Assembly: GCA_965641885.1 (NCBI GenBank)
Contig: OZ282574.1
Location: 2,046,001 to 2,110,000, forward strand
Direction of reading: 5' to 3'
DNA from: Pseudophaeobacter sp965641885
GTDB taxonomy: Bacteria; Pseudomonadota; Alphaproteobacteria; Rhodobacterales; Rhodobacteraceae
Length of the DNA: 64,000 nt
This document shows, one piece after another, positions 50,551-59,473 of the stretch. Position 1 is the first letter of the stretch. Each line of letters opens with the position of its first letter. The position numbers and the translations under genes were made by a program. The notes below the pieces were generated by a model. It did not search any database. It worked only from the letters and a program-made list of their open reading frames with translations, and was not told the origin of the DNA.

Positions 50551-51762
50551 ATGGATCAGGCACGACTTGAGCACATTAAACTTTGGCAGCAACGCTATGT
50601 TGATCAAAAGAAATATGCCGGAAGCTCGCTTTTGATTATGCGCGACGGCGAAGAGCAGTATTTTCACGCAACCGGGCGTCGGAACGTAGAAGAAAACCTC
50701 CCCTTTACCCGTGATACCCTGGCGCGGATCTACTCCATGACCAAGCCGGTGACCTCTGTTGCTGTGATGATTTTGGCCGAAAAAGGCCTGTTTCATCTGG
50801 ATGCTCCGGTGTCAGATTTCATCCCCGAATTCTCTGAAATGCAGGCCCTGATCCCGGGTGCCACCTCTATTGAGCAGACAGAGCCCGCCCGCGCGCCGAG
50901 CCTGCATGAGCTGCTGACCCATACCGGAGGGTTGAGCTATCCATTCAACCCGGGTCTTTTGCCAGAGGCGATGCAGCAGGAACAGTTGATGTTCAAACCT
51001 AATCAGGGTGAGCTGGGCAAGATGGCGGCCCATCTCGCGCGTTTTCCTTTGGCGTTTCAGCCCGGAAGCCATTGGGAATACTCGGTTGGAATTGATGTGC
51101 TTGGTCGGGTGGTCGAGGTCGCCTCGGGGCAAACGCTCGCTGATTTCTTTGACGAAAACATCTTCCAGCCACTTGGCATGCAGGAGACCGGCTTTCGTGT
51201 TCCGCGCGGGGCCGGGAACCGATTTGCCTCTCTCTATACCCCCCTTGCGGGCGACGCGATGGCGATGAACGCCGCGCAAACCGGTGGCGAGACCCTGCGC
51301 CTGACCGACCTGCATGGCGGCTCTCCTTTCGAGACAGCTGATATGATGTCCGGCGGTGGGGGGCTGGTGGGAACCATCGACGACTACATGAAGTTCACAG
51401 AGATGCTGCGGCGACGTGGGGCCTGCAAAGACGGCTTTATATTGTCGCCCAAAACCCTTGATTTCATGATGAGAAACCATCTCTCTGGTGACATCGCCTC
51501 TATGGGACCGCAAAGCTTTGCCGAGCAACCTATGGAGGGCATGGGCTTTGGTCTTGGCGGCGCCGTGGTGTTGAATCCGGCGCGGGCGCGCTGCCCTGGA
51601 TCTGTTGGAGACTTCAGCTGGGGCGGCATGGCCTCGACCTTCTTTTGGCTGGATCCAGAGCTGGACCTGTCCGTCGTCTTTTTCACCCAACTCGCCCCAT
51701 CCAGTTCATACCCCGCCCGCGCCGAACTAAAGGCGCTGGTTCACGGAGCCATTCTGCAATGA
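50551..51762 (+). CDS. Serine hydrolase, beta-lactamase (class C/EstB-like) family
   Basis: A 403-residue cytoplasmic serine hydrolase with no signal peptide. The nucleophile is in the SxxK motif YSMTKPVT, with YSVGIDVLG in the place of the YxN motif and HELLTHTGG conserved downstream. Proteins of this fold in catabolic clusters are usually esterases or lactonases; a lactonase would fit a hydroxyacid pathway, but this is speculative. AAGGGGGT precedes the ATG at 50551. The stop overlaps the next start (ATGA). Confidence 0.88.
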   Translation: MDQARLEHIKLWQQRYVDQKKYAGSSLLIMRDGEEQYFHATGRRNVEENLPFTRDTLARIYSMTKPVTSVAVMILAEKGLFHLDAPVSDFIPEFSEMQALIPGATSIEQTEPARAPSLHELLTHTGGLSYPFNPGLLPEAMQQEQLMFKPNQGELGKMAAHLARFPLAFQPGSHWEYSVGIDVLGRVVEVASGQTLADFFDENIFQPLGMQETGFRVPRGAGNRFASLYTPLAGDAMAMNAAQTGGETLRLTDLHGGSPFETADMMSGGGGLVGTIDDYMKFTEMLRRRGACKDGFILSPKTLDFMMRNHLSGDIASMGPQSFAEQPMEGMGFGLGGAVVLNPARARCPGSVGDFSWGGMASTFFWLDPELDLSVVFFTQLAPSSSYPARAELKALVHGAILQ

Positions 51763-53723
51763 CCGATGAAAACAAAATCCTGTGGACACCCAGTGCCGCG
51801 CGCGCCAACAGCAGCCAGATGGCTGCCTATCAAGAGTGGCTGAAGACGAACCGGGATCTCAGCTTTGACAGCTACAATGATCTGTGGTCCTGGAGCGTTT
51901 CGGAACTGGAAGTGTTCTGGCAAACTGTCTGCGACTTTTTCCAGCTGAAATTTTCCACCCCTGGGACAACAGTTTTGCGCGAACGGCGCATGCCCGGGGC
52001 AGAGTGGTTTCCGGGTGCCAGGCTGAACTGGGCAGAGAATATCCTGTCCGCGGGCCTTTTGGATGAGCAAAAACAAGCGCTTGTGGTTCAGTCTGAAACC
52101 TTTGGCAGATCCGAGATGAGCTGGAAACAGCTGCGCGACAGCGTCGCGAGCCTAGCGGCGAACCTGCGTGATATGGGGGTCGGGCAGGGCGACCGTGTCG
52201 CAGCCGTTCTTCCCAATACCGAAAGCGCCATTATTGCCTGTCTTGCAACAACCAGTCTTGGGGCGATCTGGTCGCTGTGCGCTCCGGATATGGGACATGT
52301 CGCGATCCTGGACCGATTTCAGCAAATCAAACCCAAGGTTCTGATCTATCAGGACAACTACAAACATGCCGGCAAAGAGATAAGCCGGGCAGAGGAAATG
52401 TCTGCTGTTGTTGCGGGCCTGCCTGACCTTGAGCAGCACATCGCGGTGAAAACCGACGCACGGTCGCTGCCAAAGGGCGCGGTGGACTGGACCGGGTTGC
52501 TCACGCGCCCTGCAGAGCTGACCTTTGCGCAGGTCGCTTTTGATCACCCGCTTTGGATCGTCTATTCGTCCGGCACAACCGGCAACCCCAAACCGATTGT
52601 ACATGGCCACGGCGGCATTCTTCTGGAAGGCTCCAAGCAATCGCTGCATCTGGATGTCTCAGACCAAAGCCGGTTCTGTTGGCTGACCTCCTCGGGCTGG
52701 GTCATGTGGAACGTGCAACTGGTCGCCTTGGGGCAGGGCGCCTCTGTTATGCTCTACGACCGGGCACCGAACTACCCTGACATGCTGGACATTTGGCACC
52801 GCGTCGCGCACGAGAAAATAAGCTATTTTGGCGCTGGCGCGGCGTTCTTTTCCGCCTGTGCCAAATCCGCGATCGAGCCCGGCGCAGCCTTTGATCTGTC
52901 GTCTTTGGTCTCTCTGGGCGCTACCGGCTCTCCCATGACATCTGATGGTTACGAGTGGATCTACCGGGCTGTCAAATCTGACATTTGGTTGGCGCCTATT
53001 TCTGGTGGCACCGATTTTTGCGGTGCCTTTGTGGGTGGTAATGTGATGTTGCCGGTCCGAGCAGGTGAAATGCAGGCCCGTGCGCTAGGAAATGCAGTAC
53101 GTGCCTATGATCCATATGGAAAAGATCTTGTTGGCGAGGTTGGCGAGCTGGTTTGCACCGAGCCGCTGCCCTCAATGCCGTTGTTTTTCTGGGGCGACGA
53201 CGATGGCTCCCGCCTGCATGACAGCTACTTTGACACCTATCCCGGCATCTGGCGCCATGGGGATTGGATTTCTTTCACCCCCGAAGGTGGGTCTGTGATC
53301 TATGGTCGTTCAGATGCGACAATCAACCGTCGCGGTTTGCGCCTGGGCTCCTCGGAAATCTATCAAGCGGTTGAGGCATTGACGGAAATTCAGGACAGCC
53401 TTGTTGTTGACCTCGAATTCCTCGGGCGGGACAGCTTTATGCCGTTGTTTGTTGTGCTGACACAGCCCGGCACTCTGGATGACGCTGTGAAGGATAAGAT
53501 TAAATCTGCCATCCGCAGTTCTGTTTCGGCGCGGTTCGTTCCCGACGAAATCATCGAGGTCGCTGAGGTGCCGCGCACATTGTCTGGTAAAAAGCTGGAA
53601 GTCCCGGTGAAAAAGCTGCTACTTGGAGGCGACCCGGATAAAGTAGTGAACCGCGACTCGATGGTAAACCCTGACAGTTTCGACAGGTTTATCGCCTATG
53701 CCAAAGACAGAAATCTGACTTAG
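51759..53723 (+). CDS. Acetoacetyl-CoA synthetase
   Basis: A 654-residue ANL-superfamily ligase that activates acetoacetate (or a similar short oxo acid) to its CoA ester. It has the acetoacetate-CoA ligase N-terminal region with GAEWFPGARLNWAENIL, the AMP-binding motif IVYSSGTTGNPKPIVH, APISGGTDFCGAFVGG and the C-terminal catalytic Lys in TLSGKKLEVPVKKLL. The ATG (51759-51761) overlaps the serine hydrolase stop. It would channel C4 acid released by the pathway to acetyl-CoA. Confidence 0.94.
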   Translation: MTDENKILWTPSAARANSSQMAAYQEWLKTNRDLSFDSYNDLWSWSVSELEVFWQTVCDFFQLKFSTPGTTVLRERRMPGAEWFPGARLNWAENILSAGLLDEQKQALVVQSETFGRSEMSWKQLRDSVASLAANLRDMGVGQGDRVAAVLPNTESAIIACLATTSLGAIWSLCAPDMGHVAILDRFQQIKPKVLIYQDNYKHAGKEISRAEEMSAVVAGLPDLEQHIAVKTDARSLPKGAVDWTGLLTRPAELTFAQVAFDHPLWIVYSSGTTGNPKPIVHGHGGILLEGSKQSLHLDVSDQSRFCWLTSSGWVMWNVQLVALGQGASVMLYDRAPNYPDMLDIWHRVAHEKISYFGAGAAFFSACAKSAIEPGAAFDLSSLVSLGATGSPMTSDGYEWIYRAVKSDIWLAPISGGTDFCGAFVGGNVMLPVRAGEMQARALGNAVRAYDPYGKDLVGEVGELVCTEPLPSMPLFFWGDDDGSRLHDSYFDTYPGIWRHGDWISFTPEGGSVIYGRSDATINRRGLRLGSSEIYQAVEALTEIQDSLVVDLEFLGRDSFMPLFVVLTQPGTLDDAVKDKIKSAIRSSVSARFVPDEIIEVAEVPRTLSGKKLEVPVKKLLLGGDPDKVVNRDSMVNPDSFDRFIAYAKDRNLT

Positions 53724-53736
53724 AAAGATCCTCTAA

Positions 53737-54600
53737 ATGACTGATCCAGGTAAGGTTCTCCTAAATCTTCTAGACCTTGAAGAGCTGGATACCAACCTTT
53801 ATCGCGGGATCGGATCTGGCGGTGAAACGCCAATGAGGATCTACGGTGGCCAGGTCATCGCCCAGGCTCTTTCTGCGGCCTATGCCAGTGTTCCCGAGCG
53901 GTTGTGCCACTCGCTGCACGCCTATTTTATTCGCCCGGGCGATCCCAGCAAGCCGGTCATCTATGAGGTGGATCCAGCCCGCGATGGTGGCAGCTTTACC
54001 ACCCGTCGGGTCACGGCCATTCAAAATGGGCGTCAAATCCTGAACCTGGCAGCCTCATTCCATCTGGATGAGATGGGCTGGGAACATCAGCACGAAATGC
54101 CTGAGGTTCCTTCGCCGGATGGGCTGTTGTCCCGTGACGATCTGCACCAACAGCATGCACATCGTATTGCCGAAGATCTGCGTGAAGAATTCACCAGACC
54201 GCGACCATTTGAGATCAGGGATATTGAACCCCGGGATCCGCTCAATCCTGATATCACAAGCGATATCAATCACATGTGGATAAGAATGGAAGCCGCCAAA
54301 GGGGCAGGGCCGCAATTGCAGCATGTGCTGATGGCCTATGCCTCTGATTTCGGGCTTTTGGGATCTGCCCTCAGGCCACATGGGTTGACCTGGTACAAAC
54401 CCGAAGCAATGACCGCGAGCCTTGACCATGCCATGTGGTTCCATGCGCCGGTGCAGTTTGACAAATGGCACCTCTATACAATGGACTCGCCCTTTGGTGG
54501 TGGCGGCCGCGGCTTTAACCGCGGCTCGATCTATACCCAGGATGGTCAGCTCGTTGCCAGCGTCGCACAAGAAGGCCTGATGCGGCCCATCAGGCGTTAG
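53737..54600 (+). CDS. Acyl-CoA thioesterase II (TesB-like)
   Basis: A 287-residue double hot-dog thioesterase. MRIYGGQVIAQALSAAYASV and LHAYFIRPGDPSKPVIYEVD belong to the first hot-dog, and SLDHAMWFHAPVQFDKWHLY with GRGFNRGSIYTQDGQLVASV to the second; the catalytic Asp is in SLDHAMWFH. It releases free acids from acyl-CoAs, probably to recover CoA. It is the last gene of the forward cluster and its stop is only 5 bp from the convergent SDR gene. Confidence 0.93.
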   Translation: MTDPGKVLLNLLDLEELDTNLYRGIGSGGETPMRIYGGQVIAQALSAAYASVPERLCHSLHAYFIRPGDPSKPVIYEVDPARDGGSFTTRRVTAIQNGRQILNLAASFHLDEMGWEHQHEMPEVPSPDGLLSRDDLHQQHAHRIAEDLREEFTRPRPFEIRDIEPRDPLNPDITSDINHMWIRMEAAKGAGPQLQHVLMAYASDFGLLGSALRPHGLTWYKPEAMTASLDHAMWFHAPVQFDKWHLYTMDSPFGGGGRGFNRGSIYTQDGQLVASVAQEGLMRPIRR

Positions 54601-54605
54601 GCCTT

Positions 54606-55373
54606 TTATAGCCCGCCAAAGCGTTGGCGCAGCTTTTGCATCCCTGTGATCCAGCGGCCGTAATTGGTTGTTTTGGCCTGCATATAGTCTTTGACCTGTG
54701 GATGCGGAAGCACCAGGAACTCATTGTTCTCAATGGCTTTAACGCAGCAATCGGCCACCAGTTCAGGCTCGAGCATACCATCGAGACTGGCGACGCTATC
54801 CTCTAACCCTTTTGTCATCTGCGACCGCACCGCCTGCGGACACAGAACCGAAACACCGATCCCCTGATCGCCATAAGTGATCGCAAGCCATTCGGCAAAA
54901 CCAACGGCGGCATGTTTGGTCACACCGTAAGGCGCCGCACCAATTTGATTGAGCAAACCCGCCGCTGAGGCTGTGTTCAGCATGTAGCCGCCGCCACGTG
55001 CCAGCATGCGCGGCACCAAATGACGCGCAGCCCAGACATGGGACATGACATTGATATCCCAAATCTTTTGCCATTCGTCATTGGAAACTTCAAACCCTCC
55101 CATGGTCAGAATTCCCGCGTTTGAACAGAACAGATCAATGGGGGCGATGGTGTCCTCAACCGTATCAATCAAGGCCTTGACGCTGTCTTCTTGCCGGACG
55201 TCCAGATGTAAAGCCGATCCCTGAATTTGATCCGCAACCCGCTGAGCGCCGTCCAAATCTATATCCGCGCAAATGACATGGGCGGCGCCCAAATCAGCAA
55301 ACTTTTGCGCCAGACCTTTGCCAATGCCGTTCGCAGCACCGGTCACAACTATACAACTGCCCTTGATTTCCAT
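54606..55373 (-). CDS. Short-chain dehydrogenase/reductase (second)
   Basis: A 255-residue classical SDR: CIVVTGAANGIGKGLAQKFA (cofactor site), FCSNAGILTMG, catalytic Ser in NTASAAGLL and YGVTKHAAVGFAEW with the Tyr and Lys. It converges on the acyl-CoA cluster and is probably part of the same pathway, although on the other strand. AAGGCGAC precedes the ATG. Substrate unknown. Confidence 0.9.
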   Translation of the reverse strand: MEIKGSCIVVTGAANGIGKGLAQKFADLGAAHVICADIDLDGAQRVADQIQGSALHLDVRQEDSVKALIDTVEDTIAPIDLFCSNAGILTMGGFEVSNDEWQKIWDINVMSHVWAARHLVPRMLARGGGYMLNTASAAGLLNQIGAAPYGVTKHAAVGFAEWLAITYGDQGIGVSVLCPQAVRSQMTKGLEDSVASLDGMLEPELVADCCVKAIENNEFLVLPHPQVKDYMQAKTTNYGRWITGMQKLRQRFGGL

Positions 55374-55609
55374 TTTGTCGCCTTGTCCCTGATATCCTTA
55401 TCGAAAGGCTATCTTGGTTAGGGCGATCTGCCAATCCGGGGTGACGGAACGGAATATCCTTCTGTAACATAATACTGATTATAGGACAAAGTCATGTGGC
55501 CGAGAAGCTGTGATGTCACCTAGGCCAATGCAGACTGTACAAAAAAGCCGTGAGCCTCCTCTTATCAGGTACTCACTCAGTGCTTGGTGAATTTCCCCAA
55601 CCAGAGATC

Positions 55610-57385
55610 CTATTTAATCAAGGGAGCTGGCGGCAGCAGACCAAGCACATGGTGAAATGCAGCGTTCTGCGACAGGAACACTTCGCCGGTCAGCTCTTCA
55701 AGAAAGGAGCTGCGTTTCAAGCGATCCATAACCGGTCCCTTCACTTCAGAAAGATGCAAGGTCACGCCAAGATCATGCAGTTGGTGATTTATCGCCTCCA
55801 GTGACTCCAGTGCGCTCAGGTCGACTTCGTTCACTGCCGAACACATCAAAATAACATGGGAAATTCGCCGTTCACCGGCATGAACACGATCGAGTATCAG
55901 GTCTTCCATGCGCCGGGCATTTGCAAAATAGAGGCTTTCGTCAATTCTGAGTGTCACCACCCGTGGGTCTGTCAGCACATCGTGACGGTCAATATTTCTG
56001 AAATGCTCGCTCCCAGGCACCTGCCCGACCTCCGCGACATGCGGACGTGAGGTTTTCCACAAAAACAGCACGATAGAGGTCGCAACCCCGGCGCCTACGC
56101 CGGTTTCAACCCCAACCAAAAGCGTCAACAAGATCGTCACCAAAACGGCCGCAAAATCGGCATGGGAATAGGTCCAGGCCCTCTTTAGGATCGAGAGATC
56201 AACAAGGGACAGCACTGCGACAATGATTGTCGCGGACAGAGTTGCCGTTGGAAGGAAATACAATAGAGGTGTCAGATAGATAGCAGCAACTGTTAGTCCT
56301 ATAGCTGTAAGCGCACCCGCGGCTGGAGTTCGCGCGCCTGCATCAAAATTCACCACGGACCTGGCAAACCCACCGGTCACGGCATAGCCGCCAGACAGCC
56401 CTGACGCGATATTTGCAGCACCAAGAGCGGTGAGCTCTTGATTGGGATCAATTTTTTGGCGTCGCTTGGCAGCCAGGGTTTGGGCGACTGAAACGCTTTC
56501 TACATAGCCAATGATGGTGATCAGGGCAGCGGGCCCAATCAAAGCTGCGACAAGCGTGGTGTCAATATTTGGCAGCCCCAGCGGCGGCAGACCCGTGGAC
56601 ACCCGACCCACCACGGCGACGCCTTGCATTTGAAGGTCAAAGCCCCAGGAAATCAAAATGGTTCCGACGATTGCAAAGACGGGCCCGATGCGCACAAGGG
56701 TGCTCGCGAGCTGTTTTGTGAGGCCAAACCGGTTTTGTAACATGTCGGACAACCCCAGGCGAAGCCAAAACAAAAAGGCCAGAACACCGCTGCCCAGCAG
56801 CAAGGTTATGGGGTTGGTTTGCTGGATCCCCTGCCCCAGAGAAATCAATATTTCCGGAAGGTTATGGCCCGCAGCTGAGACGCCCAAAATATGTTTTGCC
56901 TGGCTGGCCGCAATCAACAGTCCTGACGCGGTGATGAAACCTGCGATCACTGGATGCGACAACAAATTGGCGACTAAACCCAGCTTAAGCGCCCCCATGA
57001 CCAAAAGCATTGCGCCAGACATCAGTGCCAGCACGGCAGAGGCTGCGACATAGTCAGCTGTTGTCTCCAGGCCTAATTGCGCCAATGCAGAGGCGGACAT
57101 CAGGGAGACCACGGCGACGGGGCCGACCGCCAGAACACGGGAGCTTCCAAACAGCGCATAGGCGATCAAAGGCAAGATAGAGGCATAAAGCCCCACCTCT
57201 GGTGGCAGACCAGCCAGCAAAGCGTAGGCGAGAGATTGTGGGATCAACATGATCGTCACGATCAAAGCCGCCGTGAGGTCGCCGTGCAGATCCTGGCGGT
57301 CGTACTGAGCGCCCCAATTGAGGATCGGCAAGATCTTCGTCCAATTGAGACTAGCCTTTGAATTGTTTGTCGCGGGATCACTCAT
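55610..57385 (-). CDS. SulP family anion transporter with STAS domain
   Basis: A 591-residue inner-membrane transporter. SulP landmarks are GDLTAALIVTIMLIPQSLAY, AGLPPEVGLYASILPLIAYA, FGSSRVLAVGPVAVVSLM and GYVESVSVAQTLAAKRRQ, in a domain of about 12 hydrophobic segments. A C-terminal STAS domain (about residues 440-565) contains LRIDESLYFANARRMEDLIL and MCSAVNEVDLSALESLE. It moves sulfate, bicarbonate or another anion; the substrate cannot be chosen by sequence alone. It has a weak ribosome-binding site and a long upstream region with palindromes. Confidence 0.93.
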   Translation of the reverse strand: MSDPATNNSKASLNWTKILPILNWGAQYDRQDLHGDLTAALIVTIMLIPQSLAYALLAGLPPEVGLYASILPLIAYALFGSSRVLAVGPVAVVSLMSASALAQLGLETTADYVAASAVLALMSGAMLLVMGALKLGLVANLLSHPVIAGFITASGLLIAASQAKHILGVSAAGHNLPEILISLGQGIQQTNPITLLLGSGVLAFLFWLRLGLSDMLQNRFGLTKQLASTLVRIGPVFAIVGTILISWGFDLQMQGVAVVGRVSTGLPPLGLPNIDTTLVAALIGPAALITIIGYVESVSVAQTLAAKRRQKIDPNQELTALGAANIASGLSGGYAVTGGFARSVVNFDAGARTPAAGALTAIGLTVAAIYLTPLLYFLPTATLSATIIVAVLSLVDLSILKRAWTYSHADFAAVLVTILLTLLVGVETGVGAGVATSIVLFLWKTSRPHVAEVGQVPGSEHFRNIDRHDVLTDPRVVTLRIDESLYFANARRMEDLILDRVHAGERRISHVILMCSAVNEVDLSALESLEAINHQLHDLGVTLHLSEVKGPVMDRLKRSSFLEELTGEVFLSQNAAFHHVLGLLPPAPLIK

Positions 57386-58061
57386 CAGTCGTCACTCTCA
57401 CGGAAAGCTGTGCTGATCAGTCAACACATTCACTATTCTATATATGTCGTTTTCAAGGAGCGTAACCCCTACCGCAAGAACTATTTCACATTTCGCTTCC
57501 CCACTGCGAAAAATTAAGTTAACATATTGTATATATGCAAAAATACCGCAATGATCGGAATGCGGACTGGTTTTTCCCTGCAGTTTTTAGGGTGTATTTG
57601 CGCAAAGCGTATCTTGCATATATGCATTTACCTGCCAGTGCTGCATGAGTGTCCTCCCACCTGGCTGCATTTGTGCAAGACATCCACTAAATTCCCACCC
57701 TTTTTCAGGCTTTGGTTGTTTGCAAGACAGGCAGCGATTTTTGCGAATACTTCGGCGCGTCTCTGCAAACGATATCTCGCCCTCTTAACCATTTCGGCGC
57801 CCTTAAAAGTCAGGGGAAGGCAGCACTCGGCTGGCGAACTGGACTGTTTCTATGAAGACTAGCGGTAAAATGTCAGGGTGGAACTCGCCATTACCATGCC
57901 GCAAGAGTGCGCGTTCGCCTTAAGTCTTTTGGATCCGAAAAGGCCGGACATTAGTAGAAAACAACGAGTTGTCCTTTGTGCGCCTTCCCGTATGGGAGAT
58001 CGTCACGTCAGCCCTGCAAAAACGCAAATTTGATTTGCAATAAGCAACGCTCAGACATGAG
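57386..58061. other. Long leader/promoter region of sulP, rich in TTTGC motifs
   Basis: No convincing gene lies here; the frame 57527-57862 reads as a Cys-rich chance translation. The region contains many copies of TTTGC/GCAAA (57537, 57597, 57602, 57669, 57719, 57740, 57764, 58024, 58034) and several palindromes: TTTGCGCAAA (57597-57606), TGCATATATGCA (57615-57626) and GCAAAT/ATTTGC (58024-58038). It is clearly more AT-rich than its surroundings at 57490-57640. Confidence 0.55.
57597..57626. promoter_or_regulatory. Paired palindromes, possible operators
   Basis: TTTGCGCAAA (57597-57606) and TGCATATATGCA (57615-57626) are both perfectly self-complementary and lie nine bases apart, 210-240 bp before the sulP start on its own strand. 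A dimeric regulator could bind here; none can be named. The TGC-N-GCA content is reminiscent of PhaR-type sites, which is only a suggestion. Confidence 0.35.
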
Positions 58062-58093
58062 AAAAGGCGGAGGGTGTGAAATGCCCCCCGCCT
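58062..58093 (-). terminator. Terminator of the glutaryl-CoA dehydrogenase gene
   Basis: On the minus strand AGGCGG (58093-58088) pairs with CCGCCT (58070-58065), the inner part pairs further (CCC with GGG), and TTTT follows (58065-58062). It lies 50 bp after the stop of the dehydrogenase gene. Confidence 0.75.
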
Positions 58094-58142
58094 GAAAACT
58101 TTGGCAAAATTCAACAGATCAGTGATCTGGCCGCGATTTCGT

Positions 58143-59363
58143 TTAGAAAAACGCCTGCAAACCGGTCTGGGCGCGCCCAAGGATCAGGGCGTGAACGTCA
58201 TGTGTGCCCTCGTAGGTATTGACCGTCTCCAGGTTGACCATATGACGGATGACGTTGAATTCCAGGCTGATACCGTTGCCGCCATGCATATCGCGGGCGT
58301 GGCGCGCAATCTCCAGCGCCTTGCCGCAGTTGTTGCGTTTGACGATCGAAATCATTTCAGGTGCCGCATTGGCTTCGTCCATCAAGCGTCCGACCCGCAG
58401 GCTTGCCTGCAAACCCAGGGTGATTTCGGTCTGCATATTGGCGAGTTTCAACTGGAACAACTGCGTGTTGGCCAGCGGGCGGCCAAACTGATGGCGATCC
58501 AGGCCATATTGGCGCGCGGCATGCCAGCAGGCCTCGGCTGCCCCCATGGCGCCCCAGCTAATGCCGTAGCGCGCACGGTTCAGACAGCCAAAGGGACCTT
58601 TCAAGCCCTGAACATGCGGCAGCAGCGCATCTTCCCCAACCTCTACGTTGTCCATCACGATTTCGCCGGTAATAGAGGCGCGCAACGAGGCTTTGTTTTG
58701 AATTTTTGGCGCAGAAAGGCCTGTCATGCCTTTTTCCAGCACAAAGCCACGGATCTTGCCGCCGTGCTCTTCTGATTTGGCCCAGACTACAAAGACATCC
58801 GCGATCGGCGCATTTGAGATCCACATTTTTGAGCCGGTGAGCTTATAGCCTGTCGCGGTCTTTACGGCGCGCGTCTTCATGCCGGCAGGATCAGACCCCG
58901 CATCGGGTTCGGTCAGACCAAAACAGCCGATCCACTCACCCGAGGCCAGTTTTGGCAGGTACTTCTTGCGTTGCTCTTCGCTGCCATAGGCATAGATCGG
59001 GTACATAACCAGAGAGCTTTGAACAGACATCATTGAACGATATCCGCTGTCTACGCGCTCTACCTCACGCGCGACCAACCCGTAGGACACATAGCTGCCA
59101 CCCAATCCGCCGTATTCCTCAGGGATAGTGGTGCCAAGCAGACCCATGTCCCCCATTTCACGAAAGATTGCCGGATCGGTTTCTTCGTTTTCATAGGCCG
59201 TAGTGACACGGGGCTGCAGTTTTTCCTGCGCGTAGGCCCGCGCTGAGGCGGCGATCATACGCTCATCTTCGCTGAGCTGGTCATCCATGCGCAGCGGATC
59301 TTCCCAGGTAAAGCGTCCCAGGTCAGGCGCATCTTTGGCGCGGAGTTTTGGTGTGTCGGTCAT
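58143..59363 (-). CDS. gcdH: Glutaryl-CoA dehydrogenase
   Basis: A 406-residue FAD enzyme that oxidises and decarboxylates glutaryl-CoA to crotonyl-CoA in lysine and tryptophan breakdown. It has FGLTEPDAGSDPAGMKTRAV, KMWISNAPIADVFVVWAKSE and RASITGEIVMDNVEV. The C-terminal VNTYEGTHDVHALILGRAQT contains the catalytic Glu (YEGT). The ATG at 59361-59363 is chosen (AAGGGC before it); an in-frame extension to 59486 would overlap the LysR gene. It is divergent from a LysR regulator that probably controls it. Confidence 0.95.
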   Translation of the reverse strand: MTDTPKLRAKDAPDLGRFTWEDPLRMDDQLSEDERMIAASARAYAQEKLQPRVTTAYENEETDPAIFREMGDMGLLGTTIPEEYGGLGGSYVSYGLVAREVERVDSGYRSMMSVQSSLVMYPIYAYGSEEQRKKYLPKLASGEWIGCFGLTEPDAGSDPAGMKTRAVKTATGYKLTGSKMWISNAPIADVFVVWAKSEEHGGKIRGFVLEKGMTGLSAPKIQNKASLRASITGEIVMDNVEVGEDALLPHVQGLKGPFGCLNRARYGISWGAMGAAEACWHAARQYGLDRHQFGRPLANTQLFQLKLANMQTEITLGLQASLRVGRLMDEANAAPEMISIVKRNNCGKALEIARHARDMHGGNGISLEFNVIRHMVNLETVNTYEGTHDVHALILGRAQTGLQAFF

Positions 59364-59473
59364 GAGATATGCCCTTAGCAATAGGTTTGTGACGTCCGTT
59401 GCCGAAACCTTAACAACAGATCTGACAGAAAAACAGCGAGACTTTGGCCCGCAAGTATGAGCATATCGCATAG

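Noticed and set aside
50551..51762. Beta-lactamase
   Set aside because: It has an SxxK motif but no signal peptide, and it lies in a catabolic cluster; an esterase or lactonase is likelier.
57527..57862. 111-residue Cys-rich plus-strand ORF
   Set aside because: Its repeated Cys/Ile/Lys pieces come from the TTTGC/TATATGC DNA motifs; there is no ribosome-binding site and no plausible fold.
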